The translations under genes were made by a program, and so were the position numbers. A DNA stretch of 64,000 nucleotides, taken from the NCBI GenBank assembly GCA_933228675.1, contig OW121741.1:53425186-53489185 (forward strand), given 5' to 3'. Below the pieces are notes generated by a model, which saw nothing but the letters and a program-made list of their open reading frames with translations, had not been told where the DNA came from and searched no databases. Of this stretch, positions 52,546 through 64,000 are shown piece by piece (the first letter of the stretch is position 1; the number at the start of each line of letters is the position of its first letter). This DNA comes from Stomorhina lunata (taxonomy: Eukaryota; Arthropoda; Insecta; Diptera; Rhiniidae).

Positions 52546-53160
52546 CATCGGTAGCAATACTTACAAACATACCTACAAAACATACATACCAAACGTTTGA
52601 GATGAAGTTTATTAGGTAATATTTTTCATAAATCTCTATAAATTTTGATGGCACTTTACGTAACTTGTTCAAAGGTGTAAGTAATCCACAAAGAACACAA
52701 AATCTATTTTTATTCTGACTTATAAAATTTGACCACGCGTGTTTTCGTTTTTGATTCTGAGATATTTATTCTTTATATTTTTTATTTCTTACAAATACGC
52801 TTTGCTTGTCTGTCTACATTCTTATTAGGTTGGAAATTATTACAAATTTTAAAAAGAATAGAATTTACATGTTTGTGTATAGGTAAAAAATATTTATTAT
52901 GTAAATTTTAAATTTTTATTAAAATTTATAAATTTTGTTTTTTTTTATTGTTTCTTTTATTTACTATTTTAACATTTTTTTCTGTAAGATCTAACAACAC
53001 TAAAACATCCAAAATCGCACAAGTTCTTAAAAACATGTTGCAAATTGATATGTTTTTTTTTTGTCTGATTTTTTTCTTTATCCAAAAAAAATTTTGCCAG
53101 TAATTTATTTAGATTACTGACATTCTTTCCTATAATTTAATACCCATATCGACTGTATTG
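52546..53160. other. Unassigned AT-rich stretch
   Basis: No ORF with a domain, no tandem repeat, no element border recognised. Confidence 0.4.
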
Positions 53161-53340
53161 CATTTGCCCAAAAATATTATTTAATTTTATAAATGATGCA
53201 TATTCTCAAAAATTCAAAGTCCTTTTAAAAGGATTTTTCACGATAGAATGAAAAACTGAGTACGCAGTGTTAATACACATGACCTCTGGTATCACGCACA
53301 TATGGATTTTTTTTTGGTGCAAATGGCTGTTGCACCGTGT
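53160..53340 (+). repeat. Copy of the dispersed ~130-bp repeat
   Basis: Reverse-complement counterpart of 22490-22620 (CTTTTAAAAGGATTTTTCAC, ACTGAGTACGCAGTGTTAAT). It is followed by a GGTGCAA...TTGCACC hairpin at 53316-53336. Confidence 0.7.
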
Positions 53341-53862
53341 AATATAACAGCGTTTCTCAAAAAAAAAAAAAACAATTTGGATATGATTTACGGTCGTAAA
53401 AAACACAAGTTATTTTACAATAACATATCGTCACCTAAAATGCAAAAGGGCGTAACTACACTTCTAGTTTTTTACAGGAGAAAAACGTTATAACTTTTAA
53501 AATCCAAATTTTGAAATTGGGGTAACAAGCCATCAGCAAAGAAAACTCTAAAAACTAAAATGGTAAAAAACGCAATGAGCAATTATGAAAAAACAAAAAT
53601 GCTTAATTACAAGTTGAATATTTTCTGAAACCTAAACCATACAAATTTTGAGCAAAAATTTAAACATTTCAAAATGCATAACGTTTTTTATCATTAATAT
53701 GGAGACGGGTCTTAATATAGTAACAGTTTATTTTCGAAACATAATTTTATGTAAAAAGATAAGTTATAAATAATTTAAAATAGGATATACAGAGTTTTTT
53801 TTAGAGTTATTTTAGAAATAATCCCGTAACTTTAGACGGTTAAAGATACTTAAATAAAAATT

Positions 53863-55840
53863 CAGTACCTGGTTGACCGAGCCTTGCTCGGAGCTTTATG
53901 ATAAGCATTTTGAGGCAAATTTTAAAGTTTTTATATATTTTATTTTATAAAGTACTAAAATAAATTTAGAGGAAAGACATTGTACAAATATTCTGTTAAT
54001 TTTGAATTATTTTATTTATTTTGTCCGACCAACACATAGTTTGCATAGTTTACAGTTTTACTAATTTTAATAAGTTTTAAATTGGTCATACCAACAGAAA
54101 CCTCCGCCGACTCTTTGCTTTACTAAAAAATTATAGTCTGATCACACAGTTTACGATTTAGAAAATTTTGAGTAGTTTTCAGTGCAGCCACCTGAAGTTG
54201 TTCATACCAACTATCAAACCTTCGTCTACTAATGCATAACAACTTTGCTTATGATTATAACATGATCAAATGCACAGTTTACGATTTAATTCACTTTGAG
54301 TAATTTTCTGTGGCGCCACCTGTCGGACTTTGCTCATTCTAATTCATAAACCTTCTTCGGCTTATCCGCAACAACTTTGCTGAAGATTATAGCATGATTA
54401 AATGTAGAGCTTACGATTAAATTGACTTAGTAAAGTTCAGTGGCGCCACCTGTCAAAATTTCTTCACACCAACTAAGAAACCTTCGTCGGCTCATGTGCA
54501 ACAACTTTGCTAAAGATTGTAGCATGATTAAATGTACAGCTTACGATTAAATTGACTTTGAGTAAGTTTCAGTAGCGCCACCTGTCGGAAATTATTCATA
54601 CCAACTAAAAAACCTTCGCCGGCTCATGCGCTACAACTTTGCTAAAGATCATAGCATGGTCAAATGTACAGTTTACGATTTAATTAATTTTTAGTAATTT
54701 TCAGTGGCGCCATCTGTCGAAAATTAGTCTTATCAACTTAAAAACCTTCGCCGGCTTATTCGCAACATCTTCGCTAAAGAGCATAACATGATCAAATTTA
54801 CAGTTTACTATTCTATAAAGAACATATATACAGACAAACATTCATTTGTTTAAAAGGTATAACATTACTAATTTTTCCCCTTTTTATCCACTAATTTCAA
54901 AAAGCTCCATATGCATATTTGGTACTTCTTTAATTGAATTCGGAACATTTTATTAAAACGCAGTTAACATAATGTTCCTATTCATATTACTTTTTGAGAT
55001 GTTAAGTTATCATTTTATCAATTTTTTACCCATTTTCGCCCCAAAATCAAAAAAGTACCCAATATGTGTTTAATGTTTCTTTCACATCTATTGACTGCAG
55101 TACAAAGTTTCTTTCTATATATCTTCGCTAAAGAGCATAACATGATCAAATTTACAGTTTACTATTCTATAAAGAACATATATACAGACAAACATTCATT
55201 TGTTTAAAAGGTATAACATTACTAATTTTTCCCCTTTTTATCCACTAATTTCAAAAAGCTCCATATGCATATTTGGTACTTCTTTGGTACCAATTGAATT
55301 CGGAACATTTTATTAAAACGCAGTTAACATAATGTTCCTATTCATATTACTTTTTGAGATGTTAAGTTATCATTTTATCAATTTTTTACCCATTTTCGCC
55401 CCAAAATCAAAAAAGTACCCAATATGTGTTTAATGTTTCTTTCACATCTATTGACTGCAGTACAAAGTTTCTTTCTATATTCTTTAGTTTAAAATATAAG
55501 AGTGGGTTAAAAAGGTACCAAAAAAACTATTTTGACCCTTTTTTACCCCCTATCGGACATAGTTTCAAAAAAGTACCAAACACCTGTCCGCTTATTTTCA
55601 TAGCTATTTAAAACATAATTTAAATTTTGTTTCTATGCCTATTACTTTAGGAGATATAGCGTTTTCGATTTTTTCCCCTTTTTACCCGTTTTTACCCTCT
55701 TAGAGGTAAAAGGTCCAAAAGTCCGTTCTTCTTCGACCTATACATCAAAAAAGATACCCACTGTCCAAATTTTATCAAAATCGTTAGAGCCGTTTTCGAG
55801 ATAGCCATTCTATATATATATATATATAGATATATATATA
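53863..55840 (+). mobile_element. Helentron/DINE-like repeat, copy 2
   Basis: Begins CAGTACCTGGTTGACCGAGC with the hairpin CCGAGCCTTGCTCGG. About five units of about 131 bp follow, marked by GCGCCACCTGTCGG at 54313, 54443, 54575 and 54707. A unique tail ends in GATAGCCATTC and a (TA)n run. A 353-bp segment is directly duplicated (54768-55120 and 55121-55480). No ORF. Confidence 0.7.
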
Positions 55841-57314
55841 CAGTACCTGGTAGACCGAGCCTTGCTCGGAGCTTTATGATAAGCATTTTGAGGAAAATTT
55901 TAAAGTTTTTATATATTTTATATTATAAAGTGCTAAAATAAATTTAGAGGAAAGACATTGTAGAAATATTCAGTTAATTTTGAATTATTTGATTTATTTT
56001 GTCCGACCAACACATAGTTTGCATAGTTTACAGTTTAACTCATTTTGAATAATTTTGGAAATTATTCATATCAACAGAAACCTCTGTCGACTCATGCGCA
56101 ACAACTTTGCTAAAGATTATAGTCTGATCAAATGCACAGTTTACGATTTAATTCATTTTGAGTAGTTTTCTGTGGCGCCACCTGTCGGACTTTGCTTATT
56201 CCAATTCATAAACCTTCTTCGGCTTATCCGTAACAACTTTGCTGAAGATTATAGCATGATTAAATGTACAGCATACGATTAAATTGACTTTGAGTAAATT
56301 TCAGTAGCGCCACCTGTCGAAATTTCTTCATACCAACTAAGAAACCTTCGTCGGCTCATGTGCAACAACTTTGCTAAAGATTGTAGCATGATTAAATGTA
56401 CAGATTACGATTAAATTGACTTTGAGTAAGTTTCTGTAGCGCCACCTGTCGGAAATTATTCATACCAACTAAAAAGCCTTCGTCGGCTCATGCGCTACAA
56501 CTTTGCTAAAGATCATAGCATGATCAAATGTACAGTTTACGATTTAATTAATTTTTAGTAATTTTCAGTGGCGCCATCTGTCGGAAATTAGTCTTATCAA
56601 CTTTAAAACCTTCGCCGGCTTATCCGCAACATCTTCGCTAAAGAGCATAACATAATCAAATTCACAGTTTACTATTCTATAAAGAACATACATACAGACA
56701 AACATTCATTTGTTTAAAATAATACTAATTTTTCCCCCTTTTTATTCCTTAATTTCTAAAAGTTCCATATGTATATTTGGTACTTTTTTGGTGCCAATTG
56801 AATTCGGTACATTTTTTTAAAACGCATTTAACATAATGTATAATGTTCCTATTCATATTACTTTGGAGATGTTAAGTTATCATTTTATCCCTTTTTTACC
56901 CATTTTGGCTCCAAAATCAAAAAAGTAGCAAATACGTGTTTCATGTTTTTTTACATCTATTGATTGCAGTACCAAGTTTCTTTCTATATTCTTTAGTTTA
57001 AAATATAAGAGTGGGTTAAAAAGGTGCCAAAAAAACTATTTTCACCCTTTTTTACCCCCTATCGGACATAGTTTCAAAAAAGTACCAAACACCTGTCCGC
57101 TTATTTTCAAAGCTGTTTAAAACGTAATTTTAATTTTGTTTCTATACCTATTACTTTAGGAGACATAGCGTTTTCGATTTTTTCCCCTTTTTACCCGTTT
57201 TTACCCCCTTAGAGGTAAAAGTTCCAAAAGTCCCTTCTTCTTCGACCTATACATCAAAAAAGATACCCACTGTTCAAATTTTATCAAAATCGTTAGAGCC
57301 GTTTTCAAGATAGC

Positions 57315-57350
<36 letters not shown>
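55841..57350 (+). mobile_element. Helentron/DINE-like repeat, copy 3, head-to-tail with copy 2
   Basis: Same order of parts as 53863-55840 (hairpin, 131-bp units, unique tail, (TA)n at 57320-57348) without the 353-bp duplication. Head-to-tail arrays are known for Helitron-group elements. Confidence 0.7.
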
Positions 57351-57353
<3 letters not shown>

Positions 57354-60337
57354 TATTGCTCGTTTAAGAATATAAGATACAAATATTGCTCGTTTAAGAA
57401 TATAAGATAAGATATAGTTAAAACAGAGAAGCTTTAGAGTTGATCTATAGACGGTCAATGTATGGTTGAAAAGCTAACTTATAGCCTTTCAAAAATCTTA
57501 GTCTCAGATAATAATTTTTTTTATAAGCAAAACAACATTATAACTTTTAATCTAAATGAAATATAAATTCCAAATTTTGAAATTTGGTCAACAATGCAAC
57601 AGCAAAGACATTCCTGAAAACTTAAATGGCAAAAAACGTGTATTTTTTAAGTAATTGGAAAAAAAAAGCAAAATGTCTTAATTTCAATACAAATTGTGAG
57701 CAACATTTTAAACCTTTGGTTTTAACTGAATAAAATAAAAATGGATGGAATGGTTACACAGAATAGAAGATAATATAATATAGAAGATAATATGGGTTAC
57801 CTTTAGGCTGATAAGGTCAGTTGATATTGTAAATGCAAATACAACAATTTATTTTACATCACAAAACGTTTTGTTTCTTTTTCGGAAACTTCTTCAGGGT
57901 TTTTTCTCTCAGTTCTTTTTTAAATCTAGTGACCAAAACATAAATAAATAAATTAATTAATAAATAAACAAATAAATAAATAATCAAAAATAAATAATTG
58001 ACAAAACATTGTTGTCAAAAATATTGGTCACACAAAAAGTAAACAACTAAAATAATATGTTTTTTTGGAAGCAGCTTTCATCGGCCATTGTTTAGTTTCA
58101 TCGGCCTTTGTTCACAATGGAACAAGTATGCATGTTTCTAAAGACTGGTTTAGGTGAGTCGTACAGAAATATTAATAATAAATATTCTGAAGGTAGAATG
58201 AAATACAAACAATTTCAGAAATTACACACCATAGTAACATTTTTTGAAATAGGTCGTATTTAAATGCTTATATGTATCTTTAAAGTTAGAGCACCGATTA
58301 AAATGGTTGCTTTAACAACAATATTTATAGGAATTGTTTTGTCGATGCGTGTAGTGGCTTTTAGAAAAAATGTTTAGTTACAAATAAAAAATAGTTTTTT
58401 GCTCCACTAAAACTTAAATAAAATTGTGAGTTGTCTCTCATTAGAGCTATATTTGAAATGTTCATGATAAATTACGTACGTATCATAGCTTTCTTTTTAA
58501 GAGTTTTTGATTATTTACGTAAAACTCAGACTTTTGGCAATAAAAATTGGTAGATATTCTTTTTATGATCTTAGATTCTATGCTCTTGGTTTTAGATATT
58601 TACCTAAGATAATTTTGAATGAATATCACGTCAATATTGCAAAAACATGTGATTTATTGTGTACCATTACTATATTCAAAAGCTCTTGATTAGATAAATA
58701 CTTCTGATATAATATTTGAAAAGTATTTTTATACCATGCTATTTAATTCATTTAAATGTATATCTGCTACATTTGAAAATCTAATGGTATATATGTATAT
58801 TAGGGTGGGTCGTTTTTTGACTTTTGTCTCTGATCGACTTCTAAAGTGTGCAAAATATTATTGATTTATTATTAGAATGCGAGCCAGCGTAACGTTCCCA
58901 AAATTTTTGAGCCCCTTGTATGGGGAAAAATGAGAGTATTTTGCAGTTTTTGTTACATTTCGTCCTTTTAAGTTTTATTTCTAAAAGAAATGACAATGGA
59001 ATCTAAAAGTGAAACAATGCAGCTTTCCTTGAAGCCATAAAAATTTGAAATCCATTAAACAGTTATGGAGTTATTGCGATTTCTCTCCTAAAATTCGTGT
59101 CCTTGACAACACGCCTAATGATAAACCGCAAAAAAATACTTTGGACAAAAACTGGCAGAGCAAGACATGATTTATAATTTCAAGACTTGTAAGTACTTAA
59201 TAGTTTAATTTTGTTAAAATATAAAAATATTTACTTATTTCATATTCGAAAATGGGTAATTTTTCTCAGGTGGGTTTCAAAATTAGTTTTAATTTTTCGA
59301 AAATTTTGTTTAACAAATATTACAAATTCTCATCGGTGTGTTATAATAGATAAAAAAGACAATAAAAATCAAAAAATGTAGGTCGATATCTCAAACCATT
59401 TTCCCGTACCTTGTGTTCGAATTCGACGAATTTCGCAAAAAAGTAATTTTTTGCTTATAATTTGAGTAAATGCTTCATAAATCTTATTTATGTTCAATTT
59501 TAATAATGTTTTAATGAAATCAAATTATCCATACTATGGAAAATATAAACAGATTCTTTGTTTTTAAAATTGGGTAAACTTAACCCTTTTTTTCCGGAGT
59601 CAAAGATGAAAAATTTGATCTTTTGTATTTCTTTTTATTTTTTGAATACGTAATTTTATTAATTTATTACTGAATTTTAATAAATATACTTAAAAGTAAT
59701 TATTTTACACTAGGACAAAGTCTTTTCTATTAAAAAAAAAAATATTTTAACCCTTTTTAGACATGGGGTCAAAAATGACCCAAGTTTTTTTCTTTACACT
59801 TTTTTTTAGCAAATTTTGATTAAAAACCATTGACGACAGAACACCTGAAAATTTATAAGCTGTGTGAAAATCAACATAAAACTTAAACAAATTAAAAAAC
59901 TATTATAGTTTGTTATTTATTAGCATAATTTAACATAATCTCTGCTAAGAGACGGACGTGTTTTTGGTTCTTTCCTTAAAAAAAAAAAAAAACAAATAAA
60001 AATATTAAAAAAAAAAATAAATAAACAACTTCAAACATATATTATCGAAAAAGGACGATTTTTTAAATATATTAGTGAAGTGAAAGTGACGGTGTATATT
60101 TCATAAAACAAATAAATTATAAAAGTTTAAAACAATTTTAATAAAAAGAAAAGTGCATGAGTGAGACTCAACAGCAAGATCGAAGGCTCTCTCTAAATGG
60201 GAGAAATGCTTATATTTCCATAACAGAGTCAAGTGAAAACAAAAATGTTTATAATAAAGAGTACAACAAGTACTACTTAACAGCAAAGCCAATTTAAAGA
60301 GCACGATCTCTTTCCCCCTCTATTAACTCAATTGATG
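57351..60337. other. Long unassigned AT-rich region
   Basis: A 26-bp doublet (TATTGCTCGTTTAAGAATAT) at 57357-57410. TTAGGGTGGGTCGTTTTTTG at about 58800 looks like the start of a fly MITE, but no matching opposite end was found. Runs of A/T (59730-59750, 59980-60030). No gene or RNA is supported. Confidence 0.45.
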
Positions 60338-60555
60338 TTACATTTGCGCCAAAACAATTAACAAGAACAAATTGTGAGAGCAAAGCAAACAAAGTTACAT
60401 TTGCGCCAACAACTTTTGAAAATAATAAAGAAAAATAAAACATAAACATAAACAATCAGAATACTGTCAATACAGTCAGTGCCAAAAAAACAGTCGCAAG
60501 CGAGTCTTCAAATTTACTTAATATTGATAAAAATATTAATAATAGTTCCAATATT

Positions 60556-61696
60556 ATGGCTAATAAACAGGTTCAAACGGGTATTGATAGGTATATTACT
60601 ATCACAAAACGTAAGTCTAGTCCAATGGCAATGCGTCAGGAGCCCTTTCTGAAACAGGCCAGATTTAATAATAGTCCACAAGTAGGAGACCACCACTGAA
60701 AATGAAATCCAGGAAAACGCCACTGTAAAGGAGCTAAAACCTCCACCTATATATTTAAGGGAGCAAACTAATAATTCCCTGGTTAATGACTTATCCAGAA
60801 TTGTAGGCAAAGACAATTTCCATGTTGTTTCTATTCGTAGAGGTAATGTATTCGAAACTAAAATCCAAATCTACTTGGAGAAACATTACAACAAAGTGGT
60901 TGATTTGTTTGATTTAAATAATAAAAGTTACTATACATTCCAATTAAAAAGTGCTAAAGGCCTGAATGTGGTAATTAAAGGCATTGATAGCTCGGTTCCT
61001 ATTGATGAAATTAAAAACGCTCTTGAAGTTGAAGGCTATGAAGTGAAGTCTGTCCAAAACATATTAAATAAGAATAAAATTCCTCAACCTCTTTTCAGAG
61101 TTGAAATATCGTTTAATTCTTCCCAACTGAAGAAGGGTCAATCTCATCCTATCTTTAACTTAATATATTTGCTTAACCGCAGAATTACTGTGGAAGAGCC
61201 ACTTAAACGCAGAGATCCTCCTCAATGCCAAAATTGTCAGGAGTTCGGGCATACCAAATCCTATTGTAAATTGCCCACAGTATGTGTAATATGTGGTGAT
61301 ATACACAAGACTTCCGAGTGTCCTAAACCTAAAACCGACTCAACAATAAAGAAATGCAGTAATTGCGGGCAAAACCATACAGCCAACTACCGTGGATGTC
61401 CCGTATTTTTACGTCTTAGACAACAAACCTCCTCATCTCGTAGAACTAATTCCGCTCAATACCAGGGTTCCTATTTTCCATCTCTTCCCACTATTCCGGA
61501 CCGCTCATGCAATGGTTCACAGCAAAATAATCCCCCACTTCCAATGAGCTTCTCCTACGCTCATATGGTTAAAGAGGGTCCGCCAATTCAAAATAAAGAA
61601 TCCCAAAATGAATAACTTCATGTCCAACATGCAAAATATGTTCCAAGAAATGATGAGAAATCAAAGCATGCTTATGCAAATTTTGTTGGAAAGAAA
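60556..61696 (+). pseudogene. Jockey ORF1 (Gag-like, three CCHC knuckles), frameshifted
   Basis: ATG at 60556 (MANKQVQTGIDRYITITKRK). The frame changes near 60695, after which TTTENEIQENATVKELKPPP and IYLREQ (PRE_C2HC-type region) read through to 61615. Zinc knuckles: CQNCQEFGHTKSYC, CVICGDIHKTSEC and CSNCGQNHTANYRGC at about 61226-61400. A second frameshift near 61605 causes the stop at 61613-61615; in the other frame MNNFMSNMQNMFQEMM continues to TGA at 61698-61700, overlapping the ORF2 ATG. The protein would bind the element's RNA. Confidence 0.85.
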
Positions 61697-64000
61697 ATGA
61701 ATCCTTTAAAAATATGTTTTTGGAACGCAAACGGCCTTAGCCAGCACAAAAGGGAAGTTGAGCATTTCCTGAACGAGCAGGAAATAGACGTTATTCTAGT
61801 CTCTGAAACGCATTTTACTCCAAAAAATTGTTTCAGAGTAAATGGTTTTTTAACTTATGACACTAAACATCCAAGTGGCAGAGCATGTGGTGGCACAGCA
61901 ATACTAGTACACAATGAAATAAGGCATTTTCCATTGCCAAATTACGAAAAAGAATATATTCAGGCAACATCTATAAATCTCATAGATTATAGAATTACAT
62001 TGTCTTCAATATATTGTCCTCCAAGACATAACATTAAAAAAGATAAATTTAATGATTTTTTCAATACACTTGGCTCAAGATTCATAGCGGCTGGTGATTA
62101 TAACGCGAAACACACATTTTGGGGTTCGCGTCTTATCACACCTAAAGGAAGACAGCTATTATGTGCTATTTCTTCGCAGAAGTTGGACGCTGTATCTGGT
62201 GGTCAACCAACGTATTGGCCCTCTGACTTAAATAAGATTCCCGATCTAATAGACTTTGCCGTCATAAAAAATATAAAAAGATGCCAATTATCCGTCTGCT
62301 CATCATTAGATTTATCATCCGATCACTCACCCTCTATTTTAACTTTTTATGACAATTCCAGTGGAATCCAAGAAGAAAGACATTGTTACCCAAACAAAAG
62401 GACAAACTGGTTAAAATACAAAATGTATGTGAGTTCCCATCTTCCATTGAATGTTCCTCTAAAGACCTCTACAGACATCGATTCCGCGATAAATGTATTT
62501 ACAGATGTCATCACAAATGCGGCTTTTGTGGCAACACCAATTTTTAAAACCAAAAAAAAGATATTCCAGAACACTTCCGAAAGTATCCAAGCTCTTGTAA
62601 ACGAGAAAAGAAGGCTTAGAAGACGTTGGCAAGAATGTCGATCCCCTGCCTTAAAAAGTCGTTTAAATGATTGTCAGAGAAAACTCAAAGCCGCACTGAA
62701 GATTAACCAACAAAAATCTCTTGATACATATTTAAAAAACTTGGATTCCTATAAGGAAAAGAACTACAGCCTGTGAAAGGCTGTTAAACACATGCAATGT
62801 CCAATTGTATGTGAGTCTCCAATTAGGCTCGAAAACGGTTCTTGGGCAAGAGATCCACGTGAAAAAGTTGATGCTTTTGCCAATCACTTAGAAAAGGTTT
62901 TTACTCCAAACGAAACAGACTCTAACATAAGTCCTGATATTATAGACAACAACGTGCTTTCTCCATTGAAATTTCGCCTTCCATTGCTTCTATCAAACAT
63001 ACATAAACTTGACCTTAAGAAGTCTTCTGGAATTTACAGAATTTCTCCGTCAATGATTATCCATCTTCCAATTTCAGCTACAAGAATTTTATTATTTATA
63101 TACAACGCGATTCTTCGTTTGGGATATTTCCCAATGTCCTGGAAGATATCAGAAATCGTTATGATTCCAAAACCAGGCAAGGACATTACTCAAGTTTCAT
63201 CTTATAGGCCTATAAGCTTACTTTCGATTATCTCAAAATTGTTTGAAAAGCTACTTATTTCTACTTTAAGCACAATCATAAATTGGATGGATATTATTCC
63301 AGATCATCAATTCGGTTTCCGCGAATGTCATGGTACAGTTGAACAAGTACATAGAATAACAACAGTGATCAGGAAGGCCTTCGAAAATAAACAATACTGT
63401 TCCGCCTTGTTCATCGATATTTCACAGGCATTCGATAAGGTCTGGCATGAGGGACTTGTAAGCAAAATTGTAAATCTGCTTCCAGCAAGTACACATAAGC
63501 TCTTTAAAAGTTATTTGTCCAATAGAACCTTCCGAGTTCGATGAAAAGATGAATATTCTTCTCCTAGAAGAATCGCTGCTGGAGTTTTACAAGGTAGTAT
63601 ATTGGGTCCCTTGTTATATATTATCTTTACAGCAGATATGCCAACGAATGCAAACATACACATCCACTTTCGCAGATGATACAGCATTCATTAGTATTCA
63701 TTCCGACCCCAAAATTGCTTCTGCATTTTTACAATCCCATATTCATGAGCTTCAAGCATGGCTGAACAGATGGAAAATTAAAGTAAATCCGACAAAGTGC
63801 GTTCATGTAACGTTTACTCTAAGGAGAGATAACTGCCCTGCAATTTAGATTAACAACGTGACCATCCCCGAGAGTTCTCACGTTAAGTATCTTGGTGTTC
63901 ATTTCGATCGCCGCCTTACATGGTCTCATCACATTGACAGCAAGATAACTCAGATAAAATTAAAATCCGCTGAACTAAACTGGCTTATTGGCACACAATC
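61697..64000 (+). pseudogene. Jockey ORF2 (endonuclease and RT), broken, incomplete at the window edge
   Basis: ATG at 61697. APE endonuclease: CFWNANGLSQ, LVSETHF (E37), FIAAGDYNAKHTFWG, SSDHSP. The first break is TGA at 62774-62776, where the family has a Trp (TGG to TGA); the same frame resumes at once. RT: KKSSGIYRISPSMI, MIPKPGKD, YRPISLLSIISKLFEKLL, QFGFRECHGTVEQVHR, LFIDISQAFDKVWHEGL, a TGA at 63542-63544, then GVLQGSILGPLLYIIF. After a frameshift near 63640: FADDTAFISIH, WKIKVNPTKC, and (after TAG at 63846) VKYLGVHFDRRLTWSHHI. No RNase H is in view. Confidence 0.87.

Larger units (their letters stand above)
60338..64000 (+). mobile_element. Jockey-type non-LTR retrotransposon, degenerate, runs off the right edge
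   Basis: Leader with a repeated GTTACATTTGCGCCAA (60337, 60391), a Gag-like ORF1 with three zinc knuckles, and an ORF2 with endonuclease and RT. The RT palm and thumb continue to base 64000. It has a frameshift in ORF1 near 60695, another near its end, a TGA in ORF2 at 62774, and further breaks in RT. Confidence 0.85.

Noticed and set aside
58796..59110. MITE starting TTAGGGTGGGTCG
   Set aside because: Only one end is recognisable; no inverted partner or duplication was found.
60514..60816. A 100-codon minus-strand ORF
   Set aside because: It is antisense to the clearly coding Jockey ORF1.

Overview
The window looks like a transposon graveyard from a higher fly (Brachycera, probably a calyptrate such as a blowfly or house-fly relative). 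Reasons: very AT-rich DNA, short fly-type introns, an initiator-Met half-tRNA primer site typical of Copia, and Copia, BEL/Pao, CR1-, I-, LOA- and Jockey-type retroelements. The species is an inference. Only one piece looks like a normal host gene: two exons on the minus strand at 19215-19716 that resemble the N-terminal domain of NRF1 / erect wing.

Left part (1-15.4 kb). A 32-bp satellite (818-1302, 5942-7083, 11097-11952) is repeatedly invaded. It holds the 5' LTR and gag of a decayed minus-strand Copia (1-817) and a pristine Copia (1303-5941) with identical 189-bp LTRs, a 5-bp target duplication and a 1347-codon ORF. It also holds a block bounded by 97-bp direct repeats that carries a RAG1/Transib-like transposase (8207-10225) and one heptamer-type terminus followed by CGACG. 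A deleted BEL/Pao element follows (12.15-15.3 kb). Next come a long imperfect palindrome (17231-18394), the NRF1-like exons, and a 29-bp palindromic satellite (20.24-21.69 kb).

Middle (24-41.6 kb). A nested stack can be dated by layer. A repeat with a 66-bp near-perfect palindrome was split by a minus-strand CR1-like retrotransposon (24235-30204, duplication ATGAT). Into that retrotransposon landed (a) an apparently intact DNA transposon of an unclassified family (24291-27437), with a three-exon gene for about 603 residues, and (b) a tRNA-Ala-derived SINE (28956-29276, 13-bp duplication). To the right, an I-like element (31741-40829) is split by an insertion containing a nearly intact CR1-like element (35.2-39.3 kb). 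Its two ORFs are joined by a textbook -1 frameshift site, A AAA AAC, immediately before the ORF1 stop.

Right part (40.8-64 kb). Helentron/DINE-like repeats with about 131-bp internal tandem units occur three times (40.8-41.6, 53.9-55.8, 55.8-57.35 kb). A decayed arthropod transposon gene on the minus strand (43.8-50.76 kb) is interrupted in frame by a CACAGTG-ended Transib-like MITE (44045-50000, duplication TGTTG). That MITE is itself split by a broken LOA element. The window ends in a decayed Jockey-type element (60.34 kb to the edge).

The genes do not form a pathway. What they show is layered transposition. Possibly undescribed candidates are the DNA transposon with repeated TGACGTTCCAGT motifs, the -1 frameshift CR1-like element, the AT-hook-bearing Copia in an AT-rich satellite, and the RAG1-like gene in the same window as a heptamer-ended MITE.
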